Source of the DNA: CAYXPR01 sp964467255
Lineage (GTDB): Bacteria > Pseudomonadota > Alphaproteobacteria > Rickettsiales > RGZB01
NCBI GenBank assembly: GCA_964467255.1
Contig: CAYXPR010000012.1
Location: forward strand, 1 to 64,000
Length of the DNA stretch: 64,000 nucleotides
Reading direction: 5' to 3'
The position numbers and the translations under genes were made by a program. Under the pieces are notes generated by a model that saw only the letters and a list, made by a program, of their open reading frames with translations, made no database searches and was not told where the DNA came from. Below, piece after piece: positions 34,198 to 42,826 of this stretch; positions within the stretch are counted from its first letter, which is position 1; each line of letters starts with the position of its first letter.

Positions 34198-35724
34198 ATG
34201 GCACCCACACAGCGGCCCATGCAGGGTTTAGAGATACGGCAAGGCCAGTCACTGGTCATGACGCCGCAATTACAGCAGGCGCTGAAACTGTTGCAATATT
34301 CTTCACAAGAACTCCAAGCCTATATCGACGAACAGCTTGAAAAAAACCCGCTTCTGGCCAAAGAAGGGCAGGAGGATGTTCGCGAAGAGGGCGAAGAACA
34401 AGCGGCACTGGAATTATCCGATGGCATAGAGTCTGAAGAAACACAGGACATTGTGAGCCAGTCAGAGCAAGGCGGCTCATCCGAGGACGAAGCGCTCGAC
34501 ATCAGCCATGAAAACCGCTGGGAAGAGGGGCAGGATTTCGGGCAGGGCAATAACAGCCTTGTCTACGAACACACCCGTTCCGGCAATCATAATTTTGATA
34601 GCAACGAATTCGACCTTGAGCAGATGGAGGGCGAAAAGCCTTCGCTGCGCGATTCACTGCTCGACCAGATTTATCTGGATATTCCTGAGCCGCAGGAGCG
34701 TATTATCGCCACGCATTTGATGGATGGGCTTGATGCAGCCGGGTATCTTTCTGCGCCATTGTCGGAATTCGCACAGCAGCTCGGCGTGCCTTTGGCGCAG
34801 GTTGAAAAAGTGCTGGAGAAGCTGCATCGGTTTGACCCTCCTGGCATTTTCGCGCGCGATTTGAAAGAATGCCTCGCGCTGCAACTGAGGGAGAAAAACC
34901 GTCTCGACCCCGCGATGCAATTGCTGCTGGATAATCTGCCGCTGCTCGCAACAGGAGACATGCCGAAGCTCGAAAAAATATGCCATGTGAACCATGAAGA
35001 CATGGTGCAGATGTGCGCAGAAATCCGCGCGCTGAACCCCAAGCCGGGTAGCGACTTTGACTATCAGCAGGTGGAAACCATGCGGCCGGATGTATTCGTA
35101 AAGCGCGGCAAAGACGGCTCATGGCAGTTGGAGTTGAATAACGAAACACTCCCGCGGATGCTGGTAAACCGCCGTTATTATGCGCAGGTGAAGCAGCACG
35201 CCAAAGGTGAAACTGAGAAAAAATACTTAAGCGACCAGTTGGGTGATGCCAACTGGCTGGTGAAAACGCTGAACCAGCGTGCCGAGACCATTTTAAAGGT
35301 GGCGACCGAGTTGGTGCAAACCCAGCAGGATTTCTTCGAAAAAGGCGTGGCATACTTAAAGCCGCTCACGCTTAAAATTATTGCCGATAAAATCGGGGTG
35401 CATGAAAGTACCGTTGGGCGCGTTACCACCAGTAAATATATGGCCACGCCGCAAGGTGTGTTTGAAATGAAGTTTTTCTTTTCGTCTTCGGTTACCAGCA
35501 TTGAAACGGGTGAAGATGTTTCAAGCACTGCCGTAAAACATCTGATTAAGCAACTGATAGATAAAGAAAATATAAAAGACGTGCTGTCAGATGATACGCT
35601 GGTGGATATGCTGCAGGAACGCGGCATCAGCGTGGCACGGCGCACGGTGGCGAAGTATCGCGAGGCGATGCATATTCCATCCTCTGTTGAGCGCCGTCGT
35701 CTGAAGAAAATGCAGGGCTCGTAG
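34198..35724 (+). CDS. rpoN: RNA polymerase sigma-54 factor
   Basis: RpoN directs polymerase to -24/-12 promoters that need AAA+ activators. The 508-residue protein has the N-terminal Gln/Leu-rich activator-response region (GLEIRQGQSLVMTPQLQQALKLLQ, abridged here), an acidic region II (residues 60-130), the core-binding domain (YLSAPLSEFAQQLGV, FDPPGIFARDLKECL), the helix-turn-helix (IGVHESTVGRVTTSKYM), and an intact RpoN box ARRTVAKYR near the end. The position between lptB and hpf is the standard proteobacterial arrangement. Confidence 0.97.
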   Translation: MAPTQRPMQGLEIRQGQSLVMTPQLQQALKLLQYSSQELQAYIDEQLEKNPLLAKEGQEDVREEGEEQAALELSDGIESEETQDIVSQSEQGGSSEDEALDISHENRWEEGQDFGQGNNSLVYEHTRSGNHNFDSNEFDLEQMEGEKPSLRDSLLDQIYLDIPEPQERIIATHLMDGLDAAGYLSAPLSEFAQQLGVPLAQVEKVLEKLHRFDPPGIFARDLKECLALQLREKNRLDPAMQLLLDNLPLLATGDMPKLEKICHVNHEDMVQMCAEIRALNPKPGSDFDYQQVETMRPDVFVKRGKDGSWQLELNNETLPRMLVNRRYYAQVKQHAKGETEKKYLSDQLGDANWLVKTLNQRAETILKVATELVQTQQDFFEKGVAYLKPLTLKIIADKIGVHESTVGRVTTSKYMATPQGVFEMKFFFSSSVTSIETGEDVSSTAVKHLIKQLIDKENIKDVLSDDTLVDMLQERGISVARRTVAKYREAMHIPSSVERRRLKKMQGS

Positions 35725-35732
35725 CAGTTGAT

Positions 35733-35746
35733 TTCGCAGTTGCGAA
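35733..35746. other. Palindrome between rpoN and hpf
   Basis: TTCGCA and TGCGAA flank a GT centre in the 120-base rpoN-hpf spacer. It could be a protein-binding site or a weak hairpin. There is no T-run directly after it, so I do not call a terminator. Confidence 0.3.
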
Positions 35747-35844
35747 AGAGTAAAATTTAACTTGTGGAAAGGGAGCAAGGCCGTATGATGGCCGCCGATA
35801 ATGCTCTCTAAATTTTCGTAATATTCAGAACAGGATTTTTAACT

Positions 35845-36453
35845 ATGCAAGTTTCTGTGACCGGTCAAGGTATGGAAGTTGGTGCTGCACTGAAAGACAC
35901 TGTGCATGAGCGTCTGGAAAAAGGCGTAAATAAATATTTTGACCGCGCGATTAACGCGGATGTTGTGTTTTCAAAGCGTGGCCACTTCTTCACCGCCAAT
36001 GTGCAGGTGAATGAAGGCACGGGTACGGGTATTTTCATTAAAGGCACGGGCGAGTCGGAAGACGTATACGCCGCATTTGACCAAGCCGCGGACCGCATCG
36101 AAAAGCAGCTGCGCCGCTATAAGCGCCGCATCAAAAATCACAAAGGCACCAGCCTGAATGAGATTGATGACGTGAAAGCGCTGCTTCAGGGCAAAAAATA
36201 CGTGCTGCAGAACGATGAATCGGTGGAAGAAGAATCGGCGGAAGAAGAAACCCCGCTTATCATTGCTGAAAAGCCCGCCTCCATTGAGCGCCTTTCGGTG
36301 AGCGAAGCGGTGATGCGTATGAATCTGGCAGATTTGCCGGCGCTGATGTTCATCAACAAAAAGAACGACCACCTGAACGTGGTGTATGTGCGCAAAGATG
36401 GCAACATCTCTTGGGTGGATTCCAAGGTAACAGCAGCTTCTGTTGCGGCCTAA
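35845..36453 (+). CDS. hpf: Ribosome hibernation promoting factor, long form
   Basis: Long HPF dimerises 70S ribosomes into inactive 100S particles in starvation. The 202-residue protein has the S30AE/YfiA N-terminal domain (MQVSVTGQGMEVGAALKD, then ANVQVNEG and YAAFDQAADRIEKQLRRYK). An acidic linker runs over about residues 125-140. The C-terminal dimerisation domain includes LSVSEAVMRMNLADLPALMF and ends in SWVD. Its location after rpoN is conserved in proteobacteria. Confidence 0.94.
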   Translation: MQVSVTGQGMEVGAALKDTVHERLEKGVNKYFDRAINADVVFSKRGHFFTANVQVNEGTGTGIFIKGTGESEDVYAAFDQAADRIEKQLRRYKRRIKNHKGTSLNEIDDVKALLQGKKYVLQNDESVEEESAEEETPLIIAEKPASIERLSVSEAVMRMNLADLPALMFINKKNDHLNVVYVRKDGNISWVDSKVTAASVAA

Positions 36454-36477
36454 CTAACTTCAAACTAGGGTTCCCCC

Positions 36478-37254
36478 ATGGCTGGCAAGCGGCAGACTTT
36501 ACACAAGGTCTACATCGCGGGTGCTGGCCCGGGGGACCCTGAACTCCTTACCCTCAAAACCTATCGCTTGCTTCGCGAATATGCCGACGTCGTGGTGTAT
36601 GACCGCTTGGTGCCAAAAAAAATCCTGAAGCTGATTCCTAAAAAAGTGCAGATGGTCTATGCGGGCAAGTCGTGCCGCAAGCATGTCATGACGCAAGATG
36701 AAATCAACGCCGAGCTGGTGTCACAGGCAAAATCCGGAAAGAAAGTCGTGCGCCTGAAAGGCGGCGATCCGTTTATTTTTGGGCGTGGCGGCGAAGAGAT
36801 TGAGTATCTCGCCAAAAACGGTATTCCGTTTGAAGTCGTTCCGGGTATCAGCTCTGCCTCTGCGATTAGTTCGCTGCTCGGCGTGCCGCTCACGCATCGC
36901 GGCCTTGCCACGGGTGTACGTTTTATCACCGGCCATCAGCAGAAAGGCGAGGCGGTGAAGCTCGACTGGAAAGGGCTCGCCAATAACGAAACCACGTTGG
37001 TGGTGTATATGGGCTTGGCGAATCTGGAAAACATCACGAAGCATCTGATTAAGGCTGGGCTTCCGGCCAGCACACCTGCCGTGGCGGTTGAAAACGGTAC
37101 ACTGCCGGGTGAAAAACGCTACTACAGCACGGTCAAATCTATCGCCGCACAAGTGAAGCGCAAAAAGTTCGAGCCACCCACACTCGTCATCATCGGCAAA
37201 GTGGTGAGTGTTTCCCAGCGGCTTGAAAAGCTCCTCGCTAAATCAAAATCCTAA
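36478..37254 (+). CDS. cobA: Uroporphyrinogen-III C-methyltransferase (SUMT)
   Basis: SUMT methylates uroporphyrinogen III at C2 and C7 to precorrin-2, the branch point to siroheme and cobalamin. The 258-residue protein has the tetrapyrrole methylase signatures YIAGAGPGDPELLTLK, VRLKGGDPFIFGRGGEE and PGISSASAISSLLGVPLTHRG. It is a stand-alone SUMT; the CysG dehydrogenase/ferrochelatase domain is missing. No other siroheme, nitrite/sulfite reductase or cobalamin gene is in the window, so the pathway it serves is not shown. It begins 24 bases after hpf. Confidence 0.94.
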   Translation: MAGKRQTLHKVYIAGAGPGDPELLTLKTYRLLREYADVVVYDRLVPKKILKLIPKKVQMVYAGKSCRKHVMTQDEINAELVSQAKSGKKVVRLKGGDPFIFGRGGEEIEYLAKNGIPFEVVPGISSASAISSLLGVPLTHRGLATGVRFITGHQQKGEAVKLDWKGLANNETTLVVYMGLANLENITKHLIKAGLPASTPAVAVENGTLPGEKRYYSTVKSIAAQVKRKKFEPPTLVIIGKVVSVSQRLEKLLAKSKS

Positions 37255-37261
37255 AATATAG

Positions 37262-37309
37262 GCAGCCACAATCTGCGCCGGGGTTTCCGGTTTCGGGTGG
37301 GTTGTCCCA
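37262..37309 (-). pseudogene. Remnant copy of the MuF motif from the neighbouring gene
   Basis: These 48 bases match 38458-38505, inside the MuF-motif gene, at 43 positions with no gaps. Read on the minus strand they still encode WDNPPETGNPGADCGC, against WDNPPETGNPGEDYGC in the intact gene. No open frame surrounds them. The remnant sits just beyond the putative immunity gene. It looks like the stump of a second, displaced or deleted MuF cassette. Confidence 0.75.
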
Positions 37310-37372
37310 TACCCCATACGTCCTATAAAACCTTACTTTGACAGGTAAAAATAGGCCATTTAGGCGCGTCAA

Positions 37373-37861
37373 TTAGCCGCCATGTTTACCAATATCTGTC
37401 TTTGATTGCTCCGAAAGCAACTGGTCGTAGGTCTGCGCTTTGCGAGAGTCATAGGGAGGCAACCTTCTTTCTTCCAATAACCGAATAAAATCGGCTTCGT
37501 TTAAATGCTGTGTATCCGAGCAGCTTTTTCCATAAGTGCAAATGTAATAATAAGGCTCTTTGGCGAGGCCTCTCCTGTATCCGTACACGGTGTCCTTATG
37601 CCACATCACATCCCTTACATCAGCTATGACAACCCGCTTCTTGTTTTTGTCAGTAATGATGTAGGAGTGATAAGGTGCGTCAAAATCGATTTGGTAAAGA
37701 AATCCATTTGGGAGATATATAGGAAGGGGAGCGGGCGCAAAAACCCCATTGTAAAATATAACCACAAACGGCCATGCCATCACAACCGTTCCCACTAAAG
37801 CCGCGATTGCCACATATGTTATACAAACCCATTTTATAATTTTTTTTACTATTCGTTTCAT
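37373..37861 (-). CDS. Membrane-anchored protein, candidate immunity partner of the MuF protein
   Basis: The 162-residue product has a basic N-terminus (KRIVKKIIK), one hydrophobic segment at about residues 10-36, then a soluble domain. By the positive-inside rule the domain of about 125 residues should face the periplasm. Two Cys (in YYICTYGKSCSD) could form a disulfide there. The start overlaps the stop of the MuF-motif gene by four bases (ATGA), so the two are coupled. I do not recognise a family. An immunity role against a periplasm-acting toxin is inferred only from the gene order, overlap and topology. The region is more AT-rich than its flanks. Confidence 0.55.
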   Translation of the reverse strand: MKRIVKKIIKWVCITYVAIAALVGTVVMAWPFVVIFYNGVFAPAPLPIYLPNGFLYQIDFDAPYHSYIITDKNKKRVVIADVRDVMWHKDTVYGYRRGLAKEPYYYICTYGKSCSDTQHLNEADFIRLLEERRLPPYDSRKAQTYDQLLSEQSKTDIGKHGG

Positions 37862-38682
37862 GGTTTTTCTATTTTTGCTGTGGCGTTAAATTTTGTTTTC
37901 CATTTATCAGTAATAAGGTACACATCGCCAAGCGCATCATCAATACCTCTTATTCTTTCTTCCGCTTCTAGCCGGCCAACACCAAAGATCCTTTGCTGTA
38001 TTTCCACAAGGGTAAAGACGTCTGCAAATTCATCTTTGAAATCGTATGCAATGACTCCATTTATAATCAAAAAATTACCTTCTTCTCTAACATCCCCCTG
38101 AAATTCTCCACCTACCGTTGAATTTCTAAAAGTGTACAGCACGTCATAGAAGTTATAGGGAGCTCCAAAGGGGTAGCTGAAGTGACCATTTCCAGCTTTT
38201 ATCGCCTCATCTATGATTTGTTGATTTAATGCCCGATAAACACCAGGCTGCCCATCTGATGCAATTGCGCGATGTTCATAATAATCAATTATATCAGATA
38301 AGTAGCCCGTCTCTTGTAATGTTACTGAGCCGCCCCCATTATTCCTATAATGATTCCAGAAATCATTGTTACCCCACTTTTTGGGATTATCATTTGCAGA
38401 GCTTATCAGAACCTGCGTTGCAGAATAATCGCCATTCAAAGGCTCTGCCCAACACCGGCAGCCGTAATCCTCGCCGGGGTTCCCGGTTTCGGGTGGGTTG
38501 TCCCAGCTAAATATTTTTCCATTATTGGCGGCGTGTGAAGACCGCACCTTGTCATCGCCAGCCGTGCGCCAAATATAATGGGTGGTTGGTTGTTCTGCAG
38601 CTTTATGGGAAATGCAAATGGCTGTGCCACGGCGCAGATATTCAGTAAACGCTTTTCGGTAAAGCAGTGTATGCAAGCTCAT
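37858..38682 (-). CDS. MuF-motif protein, candidate polymorphic toxin
   Basis: The 274-residue protein has a short phage Mu F-like (minor head protein) motif at residues 35-80: HYIWRTAGDDKVRSSHAANN, then FSWDNPPETGNPGEDYGCRC. Such MuF motifs occur in phage head proteins and, in bacteria, as the N-terminal part of polymorphic toxins. The full capsid domain is missing. Residues 95-274 are unlike capsid proteins: a helical part, then a beta-rich block ending FKDEFADVF and a final DKWKTKFNA. I do not recognise this domain; it may be the toxic part. GAGGTG lies seven bases before ATG 38682. It overlaps the candidate immunity gene and no other phage gene is nearby. Confidence 0.6.
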   Translation of the reverse strand: MSLHTLLYRKAFTEYLRRGTAICISHKAAEQPTTHYIWRTAGDDKVRSSHAANNGKIFSWDNPPETGNPGEDYGCRCWAEPLNGDYSATQVLISSANDNPKKWGNNDFWNHYRNNGGGSVTLQETGYLSDIIDYYEHRAIASDGQPGVYRALNQQIIDEAIKAGNGHFSYPFGAPYNFYDVLYTFRNSTVGGEFQGDVREEGNFLIINGVIAYDFKDEFADVFTLVEIQQRIFGVGRLEAEERIRGIDDALGDVYLITDKWKTKFNATAKIEKP

Positions 38683-38763
38683 GGTGACGCACCTCGTTCA
38701 CGGTGAATTTTCATTCATCGTAAGCGGGCTCGCGGCTAGCCGGAAGGGGCTAAGTTTTTAAGC

Positions 38764-41457
38764 TTAAGCCGCCGTCATCAAATGGCGCATCACGTTTTGC
38801 AAGATGCCGCCGTTGCGGTAATACTCAATTTCATCCGCCGTATCGATGCGGCACAGCACGCTGATGGTTTCTTGTTTGCCATCTTTGCGCGTAATCACCA
38901 CATCCATATCCATGCGCGGCTTGATGCCTTTTTCAAGGCCGAGCACGTCGAACGTTTCCGAGCCATCCAGTTTCAGCGTGTCTTTCGTCATGCCGTTTTT
39001 GAACACCAGCGGAAGCACACCCATGCCCACAAGGTTCGAACGGTGAATGCGCTCAAAGCTTTCCGCAATCACGGCTTTGATGCCCAGCAGCAAGGTGCCC
39101 TTGGCTGCCCAGTCGCGGGACGAACCAGTGCCATATTCCTTACCAGCCACCACCACGAGCGGTGTGCCGTCCTGCTGATATTTCATCGAGGCTTCGTAAA
39201 TGCTCATGGTTTCGCCCGTGGGCAGATACTTGGTTACGCCGCCTTCCGTGCCCGGTGCCAGCAAGTTCTTGATGCGGATGTTGGCAAACGTGCCGCGCAT
39301 CATAATCTCGTGGTTGCCGCGGCGTGCGCCGTAGGAGTTAAAGTCTTTCGCCGGAACGCCTTTGTCAGCAAGGTATTTCGCCGCAGGGCTGGTTTTCGAG
39401 ATATTGCCCGCCGGTGAGATATGGTCGGTGGTGATACTATCACCCAATAGTGCCAGCATCTTCGCGCCCTTGATTGGCTTAATGCCGCCTGGGGCTTTCT
39501 GCATACCCACGAAGTAAGGCGGGTTCTGCACGTAGGTGCTGTTGTTGTTCCATTTATAGGTCATGCCTTCGGCGACCTTAATTTTCTGCCAGTCTTCATC
39601 GCCGCTGAACACGTCAGCATATTTGCTGGCGAACATTTTTGAGGTCACAACGGAGTTCACTGTATCAGACACTTCTTTGTTTGAGGGCCAGATGTCCTTC
39701 AAGAACACATCTTTGCCATCACTGCCTTTGCCGAGCGATTCCTTCGTGACATCCACGCGCATATTGCCGACCAGCGCATACAGCACCACCAGCGGCGGAG
39801 ACATCAGATAGTTCGCCTTCGTCAGCGGGTGTACGCGGCCTTCAAAGTTACGGTTGCCGGAAAGCACGCTGGCCACCAGCAGGTCGTTATCTTTAATGGA
39901 TTTTTCAACGGTTTCTTTGAGCGGGCCGGAGTTACCGATGCACGTGGTGCAGCCATAGCCCACAAGGTTGAAGCCCAGTTTATCGAGCGCGCCATCAAGC
40001 TTTGCAGCACTTAAATATTCCGAAACCACCTTCGAGCCTGGTGCGAGTGACGTCTTCACCCACGTCTTCACCTTCAGGCCTTTTTCAAGGGCCTTCTTGG
40101 CAAGCAAACCGGCGGCAATCATGACGCTTGGGTTCGATGTGTTCGTGCAGCTGGTAATGGCGGCAATCACCACGGCGCCATCGCCCATTTCGCCATCCAT
40201 GCCTTCAATTTTGGCTTTGCGGTCAAGGTTGGCTTTGTCGCCGCCCAAAGTTTTGATGCCTTCTTTGAAACCAGCAGCAGCAGCGCTGAGTGCAATTTTG
40301 TCCTGCGGGCGTTTAGGGCCGGCAATGCAGGCTTCCACGCTACCAAGGTCCAGTTCCAGTGTGTCAGTAAACACGGGGTCTGGCGCGTCATTCTCACGCC
40401 ACATACCTTGTGCTTTCGCATAGGCTTCGGTCAGCGCGATGGTATCTTTGCTGCGTGCGGTCAGTTCAAGATATTTAATCGTTTCACGGTCAATCGGGAA
40501 GAAGCCGCAGGTTGCGCCATATTCCGGTGCCATGTTGGCGATGGTAGCACGGTCTGCCAGCGGCAGGTTGTTCAGGCCGGGGCCGAAGAACTCTACAAAT
40601 TTATTCACCACGCCTTTTTTACGCAGCATCTGCGTCACCGTCAGCACGAGGTCAGTGGCCGTAGTGCCTTCTTTTAAAGAACCTGTCAGTTTAAAGCCAA
40701 TCACTTCCGGAATCAGCATCGAGGTCGGCTGGCCCAGCATGGCTGCTTCGGCTTCAATGCCGCCCACACCCCAACCCAGCACGGCAAGGCCATTCACCAT
40801 GGTCGTGTGGCTATCAGTGCCCACCAGTGTGTCAGGGTAGGCAACGGTTTTGCCGCCTTCTTTTTTCGTCCACACCACTTGGGCGAGGTATTCCAGATTC
40901 ACCTGATGGCAAATACCCGTGCCTGGTGGCACCACGCGGAAGTTATCAAACGCCTTTTGGCCCCAGCGCAGGAATTCATAGCGCTCAAGGTTGCGTTCCA
41001 TTTCCAGCTGCACGTTTTCTTTAAACGATGTGCCCGTGCCGTAATTATCCACCTGCACCGAGTGGTCAATCACAAGGTCAACTGGCGTGAGCGGGTTAAT
41101 TTTCTTCGGGTCGCCGCCGAGGGCTTTCATCGCGTCGCGCATGGCGGCAAGGTCCACCACGGCAGGTACGCCGGTGAAATCCTGCATCAGCACGCGGGCA
41201 GGGCGGTAAGCAATTTCATGTTCGCTGGTGCGCTTTTCCATCCAGGTGGCGATGGCTTTAATGTCGTCCACCGTCACGGTGCGGCCATCTTCCCAGCGGA
41301 GCATATTTTCGAGAATCACTTTTAAGGAATAAGGTAGGCGGGAGAAGTCTTTGCCGAGCGCCTTTGAGGCAGCGGCGATGCTGAAGTAATCGTAAGTTTT
41401 ACCACCGGCTTCTAATGAAGTGCGGGTTTTTAAGGTGTCCTTACCGATTGCAGTCAT
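38764..41457 (-). CDS. acnA: Aconitate hydratase A
   Basis: Aconitase interconverts citrate and isocitrate in the TCA cycle. From ATG 41457 (GGGAG nine bases upstream) the product is 897 residues, standard for AcnA; the longer frame to 41544 adds no family sequence. The [4Fe-4S] ligands are in SCTNTSNPSVM and GYGCTTCIGNSGPL. Substrate motifs VGTDSHTTMVNGL, GDSITTDHISPAG, ARRGNHEIMMRGTF and GSSRDWAAKG are intact. It diverges from ccmA across about 100 bases. The MuF module lies directly downstream. Confidence 0.97.
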   Translation of the reverse strand: MTAIGKDTLKTRTSLEAGGKTYDYFSIAAASKALGKDFSRLPYSLKVILENMLRWEDGRTVTVDDIKAIATWMEKRTSEHEIAYRPARVLMQDFTGVPAVVDLAAMRDAMKALGGDPKKINPLTPVDLVIDHSVQVDNYGTGTSFKENVQLEMERNLERYEFLRWGQKAFDNFRVVPPGTGICHQVNLEYLAQVVWTKKEGGKTVAYPDTLVGTDSHTTMVNGLAVLGWGVGGIEAEAAMLGQPTSMLIPEVIGFKLTGSLKEGTTATDLVLTVTQMLRKKGVVNKFVEFFGPGLNNLPLADRATIANMAPEYGATCGFFPIDRETIKYLELTARSKDTIALTEAYAKAQGMWRENDAPDPVFTDTLELDLGSVEACIAGPKRPQDKIALSAAAAGFKEGIKTLGGDKANLDRKAKIEGMDGEMGDGAVVIAAITSCTNTSNPSVMIAAGLLAKKALEKGLKVKTWVKTSLAPGSKVVSEYLSAAKLDGALDKLGFNLVGYGCTTCIGNSGPLKETVEKSIKDNDLLVASVLSGNRNFEGRVHPLTKANYLMSPPLVVLYALVGNMRVDVTKESLGKGSDGKDVFLKDIWPSNKEVSDTVNSVVTSKMFASKYADVFSGDEDWQKIKVAEGMTYKWNNNSTYVQNPPYFVGMQKAPGGIKPIKGAKMLALLGDSITTDHISPAGNISKTSPAAKYLADKGVPAKDFNSYGARRGNHEIMMRGTFANIRIKNLLAPGTEGGVTKYLPTGETMSIYEASMKYQQDGTPLVVVAGKEYGTGSSRDWAAKGTLLLGIKAVIAESFERIHRSNLVGMGVLPLVFKNGMTKDTLKLDGSETFDVLGLEKGIKPRMDMDVVITRKDGKQETISVLCRIDTADEIEYYRNGGILQNVMRHLMTAA

Positions 41458-41561
41458 AGTAGCATCTCCCTGTAAAACCGAATTAGTTTTGAATAATACA
41501 TGGCTTTGGGTTACAAAACAACAGGATGCAAATTGCTTAAACAAGGTGCGACAAGAAAAAC

Positions 41562-42173
41562 ATGCTCACCTGTGACAAAATTACCTGCCAGCGCGGCGGC
41601 AAAAGTCTGTTTCAAAACCTTTCACTTTCGCTCGATGTGGGCGAAATGGTGCTGGTGCGTGGCGCCAACGGCAGCGGCAAAACCACACTATTGAAAATCG
41701 TAGCGGGTTTGTTCGTGCCGCAAAATGGTGCAGTGCTGTGGGATAGAAAAAACATCCGCGAGCTGGGGGCGGATTATTATCACGACTGCGCATTCATCGG
41801 CCATAAAACAGGCATGAAGGCGCTCGCTACCGTAAAAGAGAACCTGAAATTTTATGCGAAGCTCTACGGCACGGAAGAAATGCTTTCCGCCTCCATTCGC
41901 TACTTTAAGCTCGATAATTATGCTGATACGCGCTTCGCGCAACTTTCGCAGGGTTGGCAGCGCCGCGTAGCCTTAGCGCGGTTGATGCTTTCAAACACGG
42001 CACTCTGGCTGCTCGATGAACCGTGGAGCAATCTGGATGATGAGGGCGCGCAGATGCTCAGCAACCTGCTGGCGGTGCGGCTTGACCAAGGCGGCATGGC
42101 ACTTATCAGCAACCACGGTGATGCACCGCTAAAACCCGCGCATGAAGTGGTGCTGAAAGGTGGTGAGGCATGA
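41562..42173 (+). CDS. ccmA: Heme exporter ATP-binding protein CcmA
   Basis: CcmA is the ATPase of the CcmABCD complex that releases holo-CcmE during cytochrome c maturation. The short 203-residue ATPase has Walker A GANGSGKTT, an FIGHKTGMKALATVKENL segment diagnostic of CcmA, the signature LSQGWQRRVALARL and Walker B LWLLDEPWSNLD. It starts within about 100 bases of acnA, and its end overlaps ccmB by four bases. Confidence 0.94.
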   Translation: MLTCDKITCQRGGKSLFQNLSLSLDVGEMVLVRGANGSGKTTLLKIVAGLFVPQNGAVLWDRKNIRELGADYYHDCAFIGHKTGMKALATVKENLKFYAKLYGTEEMLSASIRYFKLDNYADTRFAQLSQGWQRRVALARLMLSNTALWLLDEPWSNLDDEGAQMLSNLLAVRLDQGGMALISNHGDAPLKPAHEVVLKGGEA

Positions 42174-42826
42174 GCGCGCTGCTGCACATCCTTAAGCGTG
42201 ACATGGTGCTTGCCGTGCGGCGGCGCGGCGGCGTGGCACACAGCATTGTTTTCTGCCTGATGCTGGTGGTGATGTATCCGCTTGCTTTCGGTGCGGATAG
42301 CACGCTGCTGCAAACCATCGGCGCAGGGGTTATCTGGGTAGCAGCATTGGTGATTTCCACGCTCAATCTTCCCTCTCTGTTTGAGGATGATTTTGAAGAT
42401 GGCAGCCTTGAAGGTATGGCCCTCACACCCATTGGTTTACATAAAGTCGTGTGCGGAAAGTTGTTTGCGCACTGGCTCACAGGGCCGTTGGTGTTGGCAC
42501 TATTCTCACCATTTTTCGCGATGTTGCTTGGCCTTGATGCGGCTTCATGGATTCACCTTGCGGCATCACTCGCGCTTGGTGGTCTGCTACTTACGTTGAT
42601 TGGCTCGCTGGGTGCGGCGCTATCACTTGGTGTACGCAAGGCGGGCATGCTGGTGTCGCTGCTGGTGCTGCCGCTCTACGTACCAGTGCTGATATTTGCC
42701 ACCGCTGCGCTTGGCGCAAAACCAGAACAGGGTTATATGGGGCTCGGATTCCTGCTGCTGCTATTACTACCCGTTACACTGCTGGCATCGGTGCAGGCAT
42801 TGAAGGTTGCGCTTGAGGAAAGCTAA
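42170..42826 (+). CDS. ccmB: Heme exporter permease CcmB
   Basis: CcmB is the membrane partner of CcmA in cytochrome c biogenesis. The 218-residue product has six predicted transmembrane segments. LPSLFEDDFEDGSLEGMALTP is a loop conserved in CcmB. It is translationally coupled to ccmA. The next genes expected (ccmC, ccmD, ccmE) are absent here; instead the 2-oxoglutarate oxygenase gene converges on it and overlaps it by four bases. The rest of the system must lie elsewhere. Confidence 0.93.
   Translation: MSALLHILKRDMVLAVRRRGGVAHSIVFCLMLVVMYPLAFGADSTLLQTIGAGVIWVAALVISTLNLPSLFEDDFEDGSLEGMALTPIGLHKVVCGKLFAHWLTGPLVLALFSPFFAMLLGLDAASWIHLAASLALGGLLLTLIGSLGAALSLGVRKAGMLVSLLVLPLYVPVLIFATAALGAKPEQGYMGLGFLLLLLLPVTLLASVQALKVALEES

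Noticed and set aside
37262..38505. A prophage or transposon around the MuF gene
   Set aside because: No integrase, terminase, portal, tail or transposase gene and no flanking direct repeats were seen; the MuF motif alone does not make a prophage.
41458..41544. N-terminal extension of acnA (29 residues)
   Set aside because: ATG 41457 has a proper ribosome site and the usual AcnA N-terminus.
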